DNA of 35,783 nucleotides from an uncultured Bacilli bacterium (GTDB lineage Bacteria > Bacillota_I > Bacilli_A > RF39 > UBA660): assembly GCA_944358375.1 (NCBI GenBank), contig CALVQT010000011.1, forward strand, positions 1-35,783, written 5' to 3'. The notes beneath the pieces are model-generated. The model was given only the letters and a program-made list of their open reading frames with translations. It ran no database searches and had not been told where the DNA came from. Shown here piece by piece: positions 8,508 through 17,318 of the stretch. The position numbers and the translations under genes were made by a program. Position 1 is the first letter of the stretch. Each line of letters begins with the position of its first letter.

Positions 8508-9419
8508 ATGATAGAAATAGATAATAAGGAATTTATAGATGATTTTAATAATTATTTAAAAATAGAAAAAAATTATTCTAATAATACTATTGAGTCTTAT
8601 TTAAGAGATATAAGATATTTTTTAGAATTTGAAAATAAAAATTTGATAGATATATCTAAAAAAGATATAGATAACTATATATTGCATATTATGCCTACTC
8701 ATAGTGAAAGTTCTATTAATAGAATAATAGCGAGTATTAAAAGTTTTTATAAATATTTATCTGTATTTAAAGGTTTTGTTAATGTATCAGAAGATGTAGT
8801 AAGTTTAAAAAGAAAAAAAGCTTTGCCTAAGTATTTAACTATGGAAGAAGTAGATAAACTTTTACATATTAAATTAGACACCACTTTTGATTACAGGAAT
8901 AAAACTATATTAGAACTATTATATTGTACTGGTGCTAGAGCTAGTGAGTTAATAAATTTAGATGTGAATAATATTGATTTAGCTAATATGGTAGTTAATG
9001 TATATGGAAAAGGATCAAAACAAAGAATAATACCTTTATCTCAAATAGCAGTTAATTATTTAGACACATACATTAATTTATATAGACAATTATTATTTGT
9101 AAAGCATCAAAAATCTACAGATGCATTATTTTTAAATAATCATGGAAATAGAATGACTAGACAAGGATTGTATAAAATTATTGGGGAAATTGCTAAAAAA
9201 CAAGGAATTGATAAAGAAATAACTCCTCATGTTTTAAGACATTCTTTTGCTACACATATGATAGAGTGTGGTGCGGATATAAGAAGTGTTCAAGAGTTAC
9301 TTGGACATGAAAATGTAGTTACTACTGAAATATATACTCATCTTGCTAATAATTTTATAAAAGAAAATTATAATAAATATTTTAATAGAAGTACTAAGGG
9401 GGAAGATAAAAATGTTTAA
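8508..9419 (+). CDS. xerD: site-specific tyrosine recombinase XerD
   Basis: XerC/D recombinases resolve chromosome dimers at dif. The 303-residue protein has the N-terminal core-binding SAM-like domain (about 8-90) and a complete catalytic set: Arg144 (TGARASELI), Lys168 (GKGSKQR), His241-x-x-Arg244 (HVLRHSFATHM), His267 (LLGHENV) and Tyr276 (EIYTHL). XerD rather than XerC is preferred because deoB follows immediately with an 8-bp overlap, as in the B. subtilis ripX-drm pair. The ribosome-binding site before ATG 8508 is weak (GTGAAG) and TATAAT boxes lie close to the start, so the leader is very short. No element-type accessory genes flank it, so a phage integrase is unlikely. Confidence 0.9.
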   Translation: MIEIDNKEFIDDFNNYLKIEKNYSNNTIESYLRDIRYFLEFENKNLIDISKKDIDNYILHIMPTHSESSINRIIASIKSFYKYLSVFKGFVNVSEDVVSLKRKKALPKYLTMEEVDKLLHIKLDTTFDYRNKTILELLYCTGARASELINLDVNNIDLANMVVNVYGKGSKQRIIPLSQIAVNYLDTYINLYRQLLFVKHQKSTDALFLNNHGNRMTRQGLYKIIGEIAKKQGIDKEITPHVLRHSFATHMIECGADIRSVQELLGHENVVTTEIYTHLANNFIKENYNKYFNRSTKGEDKNV

Positions 9420-10581
9420 AAGAGTTTTTTTGGTTGTATTGGATGGTGTAGGAATAGGAGAAGCTAACGATGCGCTTGAATTTAAAGATGAGGGAGCAAA
9501 TACACTTGCACATACGCTTGGTAATAGTTATAATTTGGATGTTCTTGAAAAATTGGGGCTCACTGTCTTAATGGGTAAAAATGAAGAAAATACAAGAGGT
9601 TTATACATGATAGCACATCCTAAAAATAAGCAAAAAGATTCACTTAATGGTCATTATGAGTTAATGGGGGTAATTAAAAAAAATCCATATCAAACTTATA
9701 TTGAAGGATTTCCATTAGAATTAATTAGTGAGATACAAAAAATTAGTGGTAGAAGCGTTATTGGAAATATTGCTGCTGATGGAGTTAAAATTATTGATGA
9801 ATTAGGTGAAATGCAAATAAAAAATGATGCATTAATAGTATATACATCAGCTGATTCTGTTTTGCAAATAGCAGCTCATGAAGATATAGTAAGTATAGAA
9901 GAATTATATGATATATGTGAAAAAGTAAGTAGAATAACTAGTAGTGATAAATATAATATAGCAAGGGTAATAGCAAGACCATTTACTGGAAAAGTAGGTC
10001 ATTTTAAAAGACTTCCTAAAAGAAAAGATTTTACAGTAGACCCACCAATTAATACATTAGATTTACTTAATAATAATAATATAAATACCATTTGTATTGG
10101 TAAAATAGCTGATATGTTTAATAATAAAGGTATTACTTATAGTATAAATACTAAAAATAATATTGAGACAATGCTAAAAATAGTGGATTTTGCTAAGGGT
10201 AATTTTAGCGGTTTGTTATTTGCAAATTTAAATGATTTTGATTCGGATTTTGGTCATAGAAGAGATAAAGATGGATTTTTAAAATGTTTAGAAGAGTTTA
10301 ATTATTATTTACCTATATTGCTTAAAAATTTAAAAAAAGATGATTTATTAATAATTACTGCAGACCATGGAAATGATCCTACTTTTAAAGGTAGTGATCA
10401 TACAAGAGAAAATGTTCCAATATTAATGTATAGTCCAATATTTAAAAAAGGAAAAAGACTTAATGATAGACAAACTCTAGCAGATATAGGAGCAACAATA
10501 CTAGACAATTTTAATATAGAAAATACTCTATTAATTGGTACATCAATATTTGATGATTTTAGAGAAAATAAAAAGATATGA
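9412..10581 (+). CDS. deoB: phosphopentomutase
   Basis: DeoB interconverts (deoxy)ribose 1- and 5-phosphate and so links nucleoside salvage to the pentose phosphate pool. The 389-residue length is typical. It belongs to the alkaline phosphatase superfamily, with metal and phosphate site motifs VVLDGVGIGE near the N-terminus, GHYELMG, SADSVLQIAAHE, DFDSDFGHRRD and ITADHGNDPTFKGSDHTREN. AAGGGGGA precedes the ATG, and the start overlaps xerD by 8 bp, indicating co-translation. No punA or other nucleoside phosphorylase gene is nearby. Confidence 0.96.
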   Translation: MFKRVFLVVLDGVGIGEANDALEFKDEGANTLAHTLGNSYNLDVLEKLGLTVLMGKNEENTRGLYMIAHPKNKQKDSLNGHYELMGVIKKNPYQTYIEGFPLELISEIQKISGRSVIGNIAADGVKIIDELGEMQIKNDALIVYTSADSVLQIAAHEDIVSIEELYDICEKVSRITSSDKYNIARVIARPFTGKVGHFKRLPKRKDFTVDPPINTLDLLNNNNINTICIGKIADMFNNKGITYSINTKNNIETMLKIVDFAKGNFSGLLFANLNDFDSDFGHRRDKDGFLKCLEEFNYYLPILLKNLKKDDLLIITADHGNDPTFKGSDHTRENVPILMYSPIFKKGKRLNDRQTLADIGATILDNFNIENTLLIGTSIFDDFRENKKI

Positions 10582-10597
10582 ATTTCATATTTTTTTA
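10571..10597 (+). terminator. deoB terminator
   Basis: The stem AAAAGATATG (10571-10580) with CATATTTTTT (10586-10595) includes one G-U pair and a 5-nt loop, and runs into a T tract. It overlaps the end of deoB. Confidence 0.7.
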
Positions 10598-11174
10598 TTG
10601 AAATAATATATTGTTTTGTTGTATTGAATAAACACTATTAGAAAAATGAAATAAATAAAAAGTAAATTAATTTTCGGTATTTTAAATAAATTATTTTTAA
10701 TATTTTATACTAATTATATGATAAATGAGATTATGAATGTAAATTATTATATATCTATAAATAAAGAAGTTGATATTGATAAATATTATCACTGATACAA
10801 AATTGAAAGAAAAATTAGCAACAAATTCTTATGGAGAAAATATAGTTTTTATGTATAAGAAACATAATTTAAAAGTATGCATTAATATCGCTAAATTTAA
10901 GCAAATTTCACAAATATTATTATCTAATTATATAGTTATCTATATCATAAAAGATATTGAAATAATTTAGCAATGAAGTTTAAATAAACATCATATTTAA
11001 TGGTTAATTAACTTCAATGGAGTATAAATTTTCTTTTAAAATATTGTGTTTGTAATGCAGATAAATTAAATGATATTTCTTCTGCTACGTTAATAATAAT
11101 AAACAAGATTCATTAATACCCCAAAAGATAATTAATTTAAGTGAAACAACATTAAATAATTAACATTTATATAG
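10598..11174. other. gene-less, strongly AT-rich stretch
   Basis: No convincing gene is seen. A 66-codon open frame from TTG 10770 to 10970 has no ribosome-binding site, no recognisable motif and a composition expected from AT-rich noncoding DNA. Nothing repeats within the stretch apart from homopolymer runs. Confidence 0.5.
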
Positions 11175-11188
11175 CACTTAAATAAGTG
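11175..11188. promoter_or_regulatory. palindrome upstream of the repeat-protein promoter
   Basis: CACTTA, then AA, then TAAGTG form a perfect palindrome ending 4 bp before the -35 box. Its place and symmetry suit a dimeric regulator, but no matching regulator is identified. Confidence 0.35.
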
Positions 11189-11192
11189 TTTA

Positions 11193-11221
11193 TTGACTTA
11201 TTGGTAAATTTGTTGTATAAT
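11193..11221 (+). promoter_or_regulatory. strong promoter of the repeat-protein gene
   Basis: TTGACT (11193-11198) and a perfect TATAAT (11216-11221) are separated by 17 bp, and GAGGAG precedes the ATG at 11254. This is one of the closest matches to consensus in the window. Confidence 0.8.
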
Positions 11222-11253
11222 AACGTGCAAATTAAAAAGAGGAGAAATATATA

Positions 11254-12348
11254 ATGAATAATTTTTTAATTGAATTAATAAAAGAAATTCCTGTCAAAGG
11301 CGGAGGTAAGATAAATTATTACGTTAATAAAGGTTTAATAGAATTAGACGCATTAGTATATAATCTTTTTAAATTAAATAGTATTTATTATTATTATTAT
11401 TTTGCATTATATGTTAAAGGTGCTCCAATAGAAAAAATAATTGATACTATTATTAAATCAAAAGATGCATATATAATTTATGAATCTGCTATTAATTTAA
11501 CAAGCAAACTTGATAGCAATTTATTAACTAAATTAGAAGATGCAATAATCGAAACTAAAAATGCTGAATATATTTATAAATTTGCTCATAATATTAAGGG
11601 TGCCAATATTGTCAAATTAGAAGATGCAATAATCGAAACTAAAAATGCTGAATATATTTATAAATTTGCTCATAATATTAAGGGTGCTAATATTGTCAAA
11701 TTAGAAGATGCAATAATCGAAACTAAAAATGCTGAATATATATATTTATTTGCCTTTAATGTTAAAGGTGCAAATATAAATAAATTAGAAACTGCTATTA
11801 TTGAAATACAAGATGCTAAATTTATTTATAGTTTTGCATTTATAGTTGGTGCAAGAATAAATAAACTAGAAGATGCTATCATTAGAACAAAAGATGCACA
11901 CTACATTTATTATTTTGCATATAAGATAAAAGGTGCAAATATAAGTAGACTAGAAGATGCAATAATTGAAACTAAAAATGCTGAATATATTTACAAATTT
12001 GCTCGTGATATTAAAGGTGCTAATATTGTCAAATTAGAAGATGCAATAATTGAAACTAAAAATGCTAAATATATTTACAAATTTGCTCTTGATGTTAAAG
12101 GTGCTAATATAGATAGATTATATAATTCTATTTTAGAAACACAAGATGAAAAATATATAGATTTGTTTAATTGCTATATTTTAAAAAAAGAAAAAGTTCA
12201 TAAATTTGAATATTTAAATAAATTATATAATAAAGGTTGCTCTGCGGCAATAAATAAAAATTTTGAAAGTTTTAGAGATATTTTTATAGATGAAGAATTT
12301 GAAAAACAAAAGCATAATGATGTTATGACTCTTAAATGCATAAAATAG
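11254..12348 (+). CDS. 28-residue tandem repeat protein, probable alpha-solenoid
   Basis: The 364-residue protein has no signal peptide. From about residue 93 to 287 it is built of seven clear repeats with consensus KLEDAIIETKNAEYIYKFA followed by xxIKGANIx. One unit (177-203) lacks a residue. Degenerate copies flank the array at about 33-92 and 288-315. Each unit would form two helices, so a superhelical scaffold for protein binding is likely. The N-terminal 30 residues and the C-terminal 50 residues are unique caps. Similar YIYxFAxxxKGANI repeats are known from Firmicutes and phage genomes without an assigned role. It is a single-gene unit with its own promoter and terminator. No catalytic motif is visible. 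Confidence 0.85.
   Translation: MNNFLIELIKEIPVKGGGKINYYVNKGLIELDALVYNLFKLNSIYYYYYFALYVKGAPIEKIIDTIIKSKDAYIIYESAINLTSKLDSNLLTKLEDAIIETKNAEYIYKFAHNIKGANIVKLEDAIIETKNAEYIYKFAHNIKGANIVKLEDAIIETKNAEYIYLFAFNVKGANINKLETAIIEIQDAKFIYSFAFIVGARINKLEDAIIRTKDAHYIYYFAYKIKGANISRLEDAIIETKNAEYIYKFARDIKGANIVKLEDAIIETKNAKYIYKFALDVKGANIDRLYNSILETQDEKYIDLFNCYILKKEKVHKFEYLNKLYNKGCSAAINKNFESFRDIFIDEEFEKQKHNDVMTLKCIK
11530..11781 (+). repeat. 84-bp in-frame tandem DNA repeats
   Basis: Units 11530-11613 and 11614-11697 differ at a single synonymous base (GCC/GCT), and the first half of 11698-11781 is nearly identical. Later units (from about 11947) are more diverged. This shows recent unit duplication and makes the array prone to copy-number change. 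Confidence 0.9.
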
Positions 12349-12370
12349 ATTTTTAATAATCATAATTAAA

Positions 12371-12408
12371 ATAGTATTCAAAAGAATTAAAATTGAATAT
12401 TATTTTTT
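12371..12408 (+). terminator. terminator of the repeat-protein gene
   Basis: ATAGTATTCAA (12371-12381) pairs with TTGAATATTAT (12393-12403) with one G-U pair and an 11-nt loop, followed by TTTTTT. Confidence 0.75.
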
Positions 12409-12430
12409 AATTTAATAAAATATTAAAATA

Positions 12431-12439
12431 TGTTATAAT
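12431..12439 (+). promoter_or_regulatory. extended -10 promoter of the permease gene
   Basis: TGTTATAAT is an extended -10 (TGn plus TATAAT at 12434-12439). TTTAAT at 12411-12416, 17 bp upstream, is a poor -35. It serves the permease and the coupled methyltransferase gene. Confidence 0.55.
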
Positions 12440-12462
12440 CTATATCAGTTGGAGATGATTTT

Positions 12463-13302
12463 ATGATAGATGTAATAATTGATACATTAAAAGATGCAAT
12501 AAAGTTGTTACCTTTTTTATTTATTGCCTTTTTAATAATAGAATTCTTTGAGCATAAATTTACATCAAAAAGCAAAAAAATAATTAAGAAATCAGGCTCA
12601 TTTGGACCAATAATTGGGGGATTACTAGGATTAATACCACAATGTGGATTTTCTGTTGTTGCTACAAATTTATATATAGCTAGAATATTGTCATTAGGTA
12701 CATTAATATCTATTTATTTATCTACTAGTGATGAAATGTTACCAATATTACTTAGTGAAAAAGTAAGTACAGTTATTATTTTTAAAATATTATTAATCAA
12801 GCTTATTGTTGGCATGATTAGTGGGTTTATAATAGATTTTACGTTGAAGAATAAAAAGTTTAAAGAAGATTATTCTATTTGTGAAGATGATCAATGTCAT
12901 TGTCATAAGGATAATATATTATTATCTAGTTGTACTCATACAATTAAAACATTAGGATTTATTATAATAGTTACATTTATATTAAATATAATTATGCATT
13001 ATTTTGGAAGTGAAGCAATATCAAATACATTTATGAAAGATAGTTTATTTAGTCCTTTTATATCTAGTGTTGTAGGATTAATACCAAATTGTGCAGCGAG
13101 TGTTGTATTAACTCAATTGTATATAAGTAATATTATTTCATTTTCAAGTTTAATAGCTGGTTTATTAACTGGTAGTGGAGTTGCTTTGTTAATATTATTT
13201 AAATCAAATAAAAATTTAAAAGAAAATTTATTTATAATTTGTTTAGTTTATTTAATAGGTAGTATTAGTGGGTTTATAATTGAACTTATTAGTATGATAT
13301 AG
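12463..13302 (+). CDS. ArsP_2-type putative metal(loid) permease
   Basis: A 279-residue membrane protein of two homologous halves. Each half carries the same signature: GLIPQCGFSVVATNLYIARI in the first and GLIPNCAASVVLTQLYISNI in the second. This duplicated GLIPxC motif is typical of the PF11449 (ArsP_2) family, annotated as putative heavy-metal or manganese transporters. A soluble loop between the halves is rich in possible metal ligands (CEDDQCHCHKD). The substrate is not known from sequence. The next gene starts 7 bp downstream, and both share the promoter at 12431. mntP, another metal exporter, lies about 5 kb away. Confidence 0.8.
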   Translation: MIDVIIDTLKDAIKLLPFLFIAFLIIEFFEHKFTSKSKKIIKKSGSFGPIIGGLLGLIPQCGFSVVATNLYIARILSLGTLISIYLSTSDEMLPILLSEKVSTVIIFKILLIKLIVGMISGFIIDFTLKNKKFKEDYSICEDDQCHCHKDNILLSSCTHTIKTLGFIIIVTFILNIIMHYFGSEAISNTFMKDSLFSPFISSVVGLIPNCAASVVLTQLYISNIISFSSLIAGLLTGSGVALLILFKSNKNLKENLFIICLVYLIGSISGFIIELISMI

Positions 13303-13309
13303 GTATTGT

Positions 13310-14488
13310 ATGAATATTAATGATATTTATGAAGTAAAAATAGATAGTGTTGATTTTAAGGGTAATGGCGTATGTAGAATTAATAATATAGTTACCTTTA
13401 TTTTTGGCGCTTTAACAGATGAAATAGTTAAAATACAAATAACTAGTATTAATAAAAGATATATGGAAGGTAAAATAATAGAAATAATAAAACCTTCTAA
13501 AGATAGACTTGATAGTAAATGTAAATATTATTATTTATGTGGTGGATGTAATTTTTTACATACTACTTATGAAAATGAAATTAATATTAAAATTAATGAA
13601 ATAGAAAATTTATTTAATATTAAAATTAATTATTTATATAATAAAAATATATATAATTATAGAAACAAAGTTGTATTACATGTTTTAAATGGTAAATTAG
13701 GCTATTTTAGCGATAAATCACATAAATTATGTGAAATACATTATTGCTTCATTTTGGACGAAAAAATTAATGCTAAAATTAATGATTTAAATAATTATAA
13801 TTTGTATGGTATTAAACAAATAATGATTAGATGTATTAATAATAAAATAATGATTAATATATTAGGTGAAATTAAAGATAAAAATTTATATAATATTAAA
13901 TGTGATAGTTTATATATTAATAATAAATTCATTAAAGGAGAAGAATATTTAATAGATTATATAAATGACATTAAATATAGTATTTATCCTAATTCTTTTT
14001 ATCAAATAAATAAAGAAGGCATGCAAAATATATATAATAAAGCTTTAGAATATGCTAATAATTCAAACAATTTATTAGATTTGTATTGTGGTATTGGAAG
14101 TATTGGAATATGGATGCATAAATATTTTAAAAAAATACTTGGTATTGAAATTAATGATTCATCTATAAAAAATGCTAATATAAATAAAAAGTTAAATAAT
14201 ATAAATAATATTAAATTTATATTAAGTGATGCTAGTAGAATTAAAGAATATCTAAAAGGTTATGATTGTGTAATAGTTGATCCTCCAAGAGGAGGATTAT
14301 CTAAAAAAGTAATTTCTTTATTAAATGAATCTAAATCTAAAAAAATTATATATATTTCATGTAATTATATAACATTAAAAAGAGATATTGAATTATTAAG
14401 TAATTATAATATTAAAGATATGTCTGTATGTAGTATGTTTCCAAGAACTAAACATGTTGAAACAATTTGTTCAATGGAGAGAAAATAG
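13310..14488 (+). CDS. 23S rRNA (uracil-5-)-methyltransferase, RlmCD/RumA type
   Basis: The enzyme makes 5-methyluridine in 23S rRNA (RlmCD in Bacillus) and is related to the tRNA enzyme TrmA. The 392 residues contain an N-terminal TRAM domain (about 1-60), a 4Fe-4S site with Cys71, Cys77 and Cys80 (CKYYYLCGGC) and probably Cys146, then a SAM-binding fold with LLDLYCGIGSIGIW, the motif VDPPRGG, and the catalytic Cys in YISCNYITLKRD. The iron-sulfur motif and PPRGG support the RumA/RlmCD branch over TrmFO. No strong ribosome-binding site is present; it probably relies on coupling to the permease gene 7 bp upstream. Confidence 0.92.
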   Translation: MNINDIYEVKIDSVDFKGNGVCRINNIVTFIFGALTDEIVKIQITSINKRYMEGKIIEIIKPSKDRLDSKCKYYYLCGGCNFLHTTYENEINIKINEIENLFNIKINYLYNKNIYNYRNKVVLHVLNGKLGYFSDKSHKLCEIHYCFILDEKINAKINDLNNYNLYGIKQIMIRCINNKIMINILGEIKDKNLYNIKCDSLYINNKFIKGEEYLIDYINDIKYSIYPNSFYQINKEGMQNIYNKALEYANNSNNLLDLYCGIGSIGIWMHKYFKKILGIEINDSSIKNANINKKLNNINNIKFILSDASRIKEYLKGYDCVIVDPPRGGLSKKVISLLNESKSKKIIYISCNYITLKRDIELLSNYNIKDMSVCSMFPRTKHVETICSMERK

Positions 14489-14517
14489 TAAAATAATTGT
14501 TTTTCAGGGAGGTAAAA

Positions 14518-15285
14518 ATGGAGAAAGTATTATTGTTTTTTTCGGGAGGAAATGATTCAACATTATGTGCTTGTAAATTAGCTAGTCAAGGATATGATGT
14601 ACAGTTGATTACATTTGATAATGGGTGTGAAGAAGGAATTGAAAATATTAGAAATAGAGCAACAATATTAGAAAGAATATTTTCAAATTCTAATAAAGGA
14701 AGAGTCCATAATTTAGGTGTATTCCAATCTGTTTCCGAATTTATGAATATGAGATATCAATCAGCAAATATCCCGTTTTCTGAGATGATTAGAAAGTATG
14801 GAGATTTAAATCAAAATCAAATTAATTGTCTAAATTGTAGAAGTGGAATGTATGTTATTGGCACTGTTGTTGCAAAAAAATTAGGAATTCATTATATAGC
14901 TGAAGGAGCAAGAAAGACTCAAATGTTTGCACTAGAACAAAAAGAAATATTAAAAAAAATTGATTCTTTGCTCAAAAAGCATGATATAGAATTATTATTG
15001 CCAGTTTTTGATTATGATAGTGATTACGATGTAGAAAACGAACTTTGGATATATTCTTCGCATTTTTATGATATAGTACATGAAGGAACAATTCATTATG
15101 AAGCAAAATGCTTTTTAGGAATTCCTATGAATAGACCATTAACATTAGAAGAAATAGGAGGTTATATTAGATATTTTGATGACTTATTAGAACCTATTAT
15201 AGTTAAAGATATCGATAAATATCCTTTATTTCCAATTGAAGAACAGTTAAAAAATCCTACATATTCGAAAATTAAATTTAAATAA
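14518..15285 (+). CDS. PP-loop ATP pyrophosphatase superfamily protein (QueC-like)
   Basis: The start at 14518 is chosen because GGGAGG lies 6 nt upstream and the PP-loop follows directly. The 255-residue protein opens with LLFFSGGNDSTLC, the SGGxDS signature of enzymes that adenylate a carbonyl or tRNA base (QueC, TtcA, MnmA, ThiI types). Further on are GYDVQLITFDNG, a CLNCRSGMY segment with a CxxC pair, and IHYIAEGARKTQM. The best fit is a QueC-like or thiolation-type enzyme; the substrate cannot be fixed. It starts 29 bp after the methyltransferase gene and is followed by an accessory island with a truncated paralogue at 17601. Relatives occur in some defence islands, but no partner genes of a known system are seen. 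Confidence 0.75.
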   Translation: MEKVLLFFSGGNDSTLCACKLASQGYDVQLITFDNGCEEGIENIRNRATILERIFSNSNKGRVHNLGVFQSVSEFMNMRYQSANIPFSEMIRKYGDLNQNQINCLNCRSGMYVIGTVVAKKLGIHYIAEGARKTQMFALEQKEILKKIDSLLKKHDIELLLPVFDYDSDYDVENELWIYSSHFYDIVHEGTIHYEAKCFLGIPMNRPLTLEEIGGYIRYFDDLLEPIIVKDIDKYPLFPIEEQLKNPTYSKIKFK

Positions 15286-15323
15286 ATATTATAAAAATTA
15301 TTTAATAGGAAGTCTTTGAAGTA

Positions 15324-15363
15324 TATGTTTCCTAATACCACATCGATAATATAAGGAAACATA
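15324..15363. repeat. inverted repeat after the PP-loop gene
   Basis: TATGTTTCCT (15324-15333) and AGGAAACATA (15354-15363) are perfect 10-bp arms with a 20-nt loop. No clean T run follows, so terminator function is uncertain. The rest of 15286-15544 holds nothing recognisable. Confidence 0.5.
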
Positions 15364-15544
15364 GTATATTTTAATTATTATATTTAATCCTAAAAATGCT
15401 TCTCTTTATGAATATGAAAATAATTAATAATTAAAAAAATATAAAAGTATTGGAGGAACCATCTCTAAAAAAGGTCATCTTATAATATAGAATCACAAAC
15501 CAGATAGTTTATAAAATATTTGATATAAAGGATGGTGTAAGTTT

Positions 15545-16249
15545 ATGGAATCAAAAATTTATCTGTTTAAAGATAAATCAGATTATGTAAAAAAATAACT
15601 GATGATGAAATAATAAATGTTACAGGAAGTGTAGGTTCTGGAAAATCTACCTATGGTAGAAAATATAGAGATAATCCTAATTATATTGTAATTGGATTTG
15701 ATAGTATCTCATCGGATATGGACCCACATACAATGAATAACGATATTATTAAATTAAGAAAGATATTATTAAAAAAGCATAATAGTTTAGCTTTAGACGA
15801 AATAGTTTATTATGACGATATTGTAAATTTTATAAAAAAACAAAATAAAAAAGGTATAACCGAAGGTGGACACCTAATGCATATAGATGAAATATCTAAT
15901 TTTAAAGGAACCGTTATTGTAAAAAGAACAGCGAGATTTAAATGCTATTATAGATCAGCATACAGAGATTTTAAAAATTCAGCATGGAGAGTTGGACTAA
16001 ATAGATGGGGATTAATAAAAAGACTTTTTCATTGTTTTAAAAGAAGATTTCATCATGTATTTACTCAAAATTATGTAGAAAAATTTATTGATAGACTAGA
16101 AGAATATAAAAGTTGATTCAAATGAGTCATCAGAATATAAATGGATTAGTGTAGAAGAATTAAGACAAGATAAAAATTATGGAAGAATTGTTGATAAATT
16201 TGATTTGTTAGATTTAAAAAATATACTCACAAGTAAATCTCAAAAATGA
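15545..16249 (+). pseudogene. P-loop kinase-like NTPase broken by two frameshifts
   Basis: ATG 15545 (after AAAGGATGG) opens MESKIYLFKDKSDYVKK and then stops at TAA in a seven-A run near 15588-15594. With one more A the frame continues as ITDDEIINVTGSVGSGKSTYGRKY, a clear Walker A, and then a DS-rich strand (IVIGFDSISSDMDPHTM) resembling nucleoside/adenylate-kinase-like NTPases. This frame ends at 16114-16116. Dropping one T there continues it as DSNESSEYKWISVEELRQDK to a stop at 16247-16249. The two shifts compensate, giving an ancestral protein of about 234 residues. The tail resembles the end of Nudix-type proteins, but this is weak. It is probably a decaying accessory gene; sequencing error is the alternative. 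Confidence 0.7.
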
Positions 16250-16283
16250 ATATTAACTAAGAAAATAACAAAGGAGGTTTTGT

Positions 16284-17315
16284 ATGAAAAATAAAATTGT
16301 AGAAAAAAACAATTCAGAATTAGTAATATATGAATCAAAAGGTGGCGATATCAAATTAGATGTAAATTTAGAAAATGAAACAGTTTGGCTGTCTTTAGAA
16401 CAAATGTCAAAATTATTTGGAAGGGATAAGTCAGTTATATCTAGACATATAAGACATGTGTTTGAAGAAGGGGAATTAGAAAGAGAAAAGGTTGTTGCAA
16501 ATTTTGCAACAACCACTAAGCATGGTGCAATTGAAGGAAAAACGCAAACTCATTTTGTAGATTATTATAATCTAGATGTTGTAATTAGTGTTGGTTATCG
16601 TGTTAAGTCTTTAGAGGGTGTTCGTTTTAGAAAGTGGGCTACTGAAAGAATTAAGGAATATATTATCAAAGGCTTCACAATGGATGATGAAAGACTTAAA
16701 AATCTCGGTGGTGGAAAATATTTTTATGAACTTTTAAATCGTATTAAAGATATAAGGTCATCTGAGAAGGTATTATACAGACAAGTGCTTGATTTATATG
16801 CAACTGCTATTGATTATAATCCTAAAGCAGAAGAAACAATAAAATTTTTCAAAATAGTACAAAATAAATTTCATTATGCTGCTCATGGAAATACAGCGGC
16901 TGAAATAATATATAATAGAGCTGATTCAAATAAGCCATTTATGGGTCTTACCAATTTTAAAGGTGAATTGCCAAGCATTAATGATATAGAAATTGCTAAA
17001 AATTATTTAACTGAAGAAGAATTAATGATGTTAAATAATTTAGTATCAGGGTATTTTGACTTTGCAGAATTTCAAGCAATGAAACACAAACCAATGAGAA
17101 TGAAAGACTATATTAATCAGTTAGATAAAATACTAAACTCTTTAGAAACAAATGTTTTAAAAACTGCCGGTAGTGTTAGCCATAAAAAAGCAGTAGAAAA
17201 AGCAAAATCAGAGTATGAAAAATATCAAATAAAAGAACTAAGCCCAATTGAAAAGGAATATTTAAATTCAATTCATAAAATTAATAAGATTGCAGAGGAA
17301 TGTGTGAAAAAGTAA
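16284..17315 (+). CDS. RhuM family protein (virulence/toxin-like)
   Basis: A 343-residue cytoplasmic protein with a strong AAAGGAGG site. The N-terminal half carries the RhuM (PF13310) signatures: VWLSLEQMSKLFGRDKSVISRHI, EREKVVANFATT, GKTQTHFVDYYNLDVVISVG, and VRFRKWATERIKEYIIKGF, followed by GGGKYFYELLNRIKDIRSSE. The C-terminal half is helical. RhuM was named from a Salmonella pathogenicity island, and the family is widespread in mobile and accessory regions. Its molecular function is unsettled; the SLEQMSKLFGRDKSVISRHI segment looks like a helix-turn-helix DNA-binding element. It is intact here, while both flanking genes are broken. Confidence 0.92.
   Translation: MKNKIVEKNNSELVIYESKGGDIKLDVNLENETVWLSLEQMSKLFGRDKSVISRHIRHVFEEGELEREKVVANFATTTKHGAIEGKTQTHFVDYYNLDVVISVGYRVKSLEGVRFRKWATERIKEYIIKGFTMDDERLKNLGGGKYFYELLNRIKDIRSSEKVLYRQVLDLYATAIDYNPKAEETIKFFKIVQNKFHYAAHGNTAAEIIYNRADSNKPFMGLTNFKGELPSINDIEIAKNYLTEEELMMLNNLVSGYFDFAEFQAMKHKPMRMKDYINQLDKILNSLETNVLKTAGSVSHKKAVEKAKSEYEKYQIKELSPIEKEYLNSIHKINKIAEECVKK
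16490..16514. repeat. 11-bp palindrome inside the RhuM gene
   Basis: GGTTGTTGCAA and TTGCAACAACC are perfect inverted arms around ATT. It codes for KVVANFATT. A near-palindrome of this length inside a gene may be chance shaped by codon choice, or a binding site or hairpin. Confidence 0.6.
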
Positions 17316-17318
17316 TTA

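Noticed and set aside
8508..9419. Tyrosine recombinase as a phage or element integrase
   Set aside because: It is coupled to deoB in the conserved xerD-deoB arrangement and no element genes flank it.
10770..10970. 66-codon open frame from TTG
   Set aside because: No ribosome-binding site, no family resemblance and composition like the surrounding noncoding DNA.
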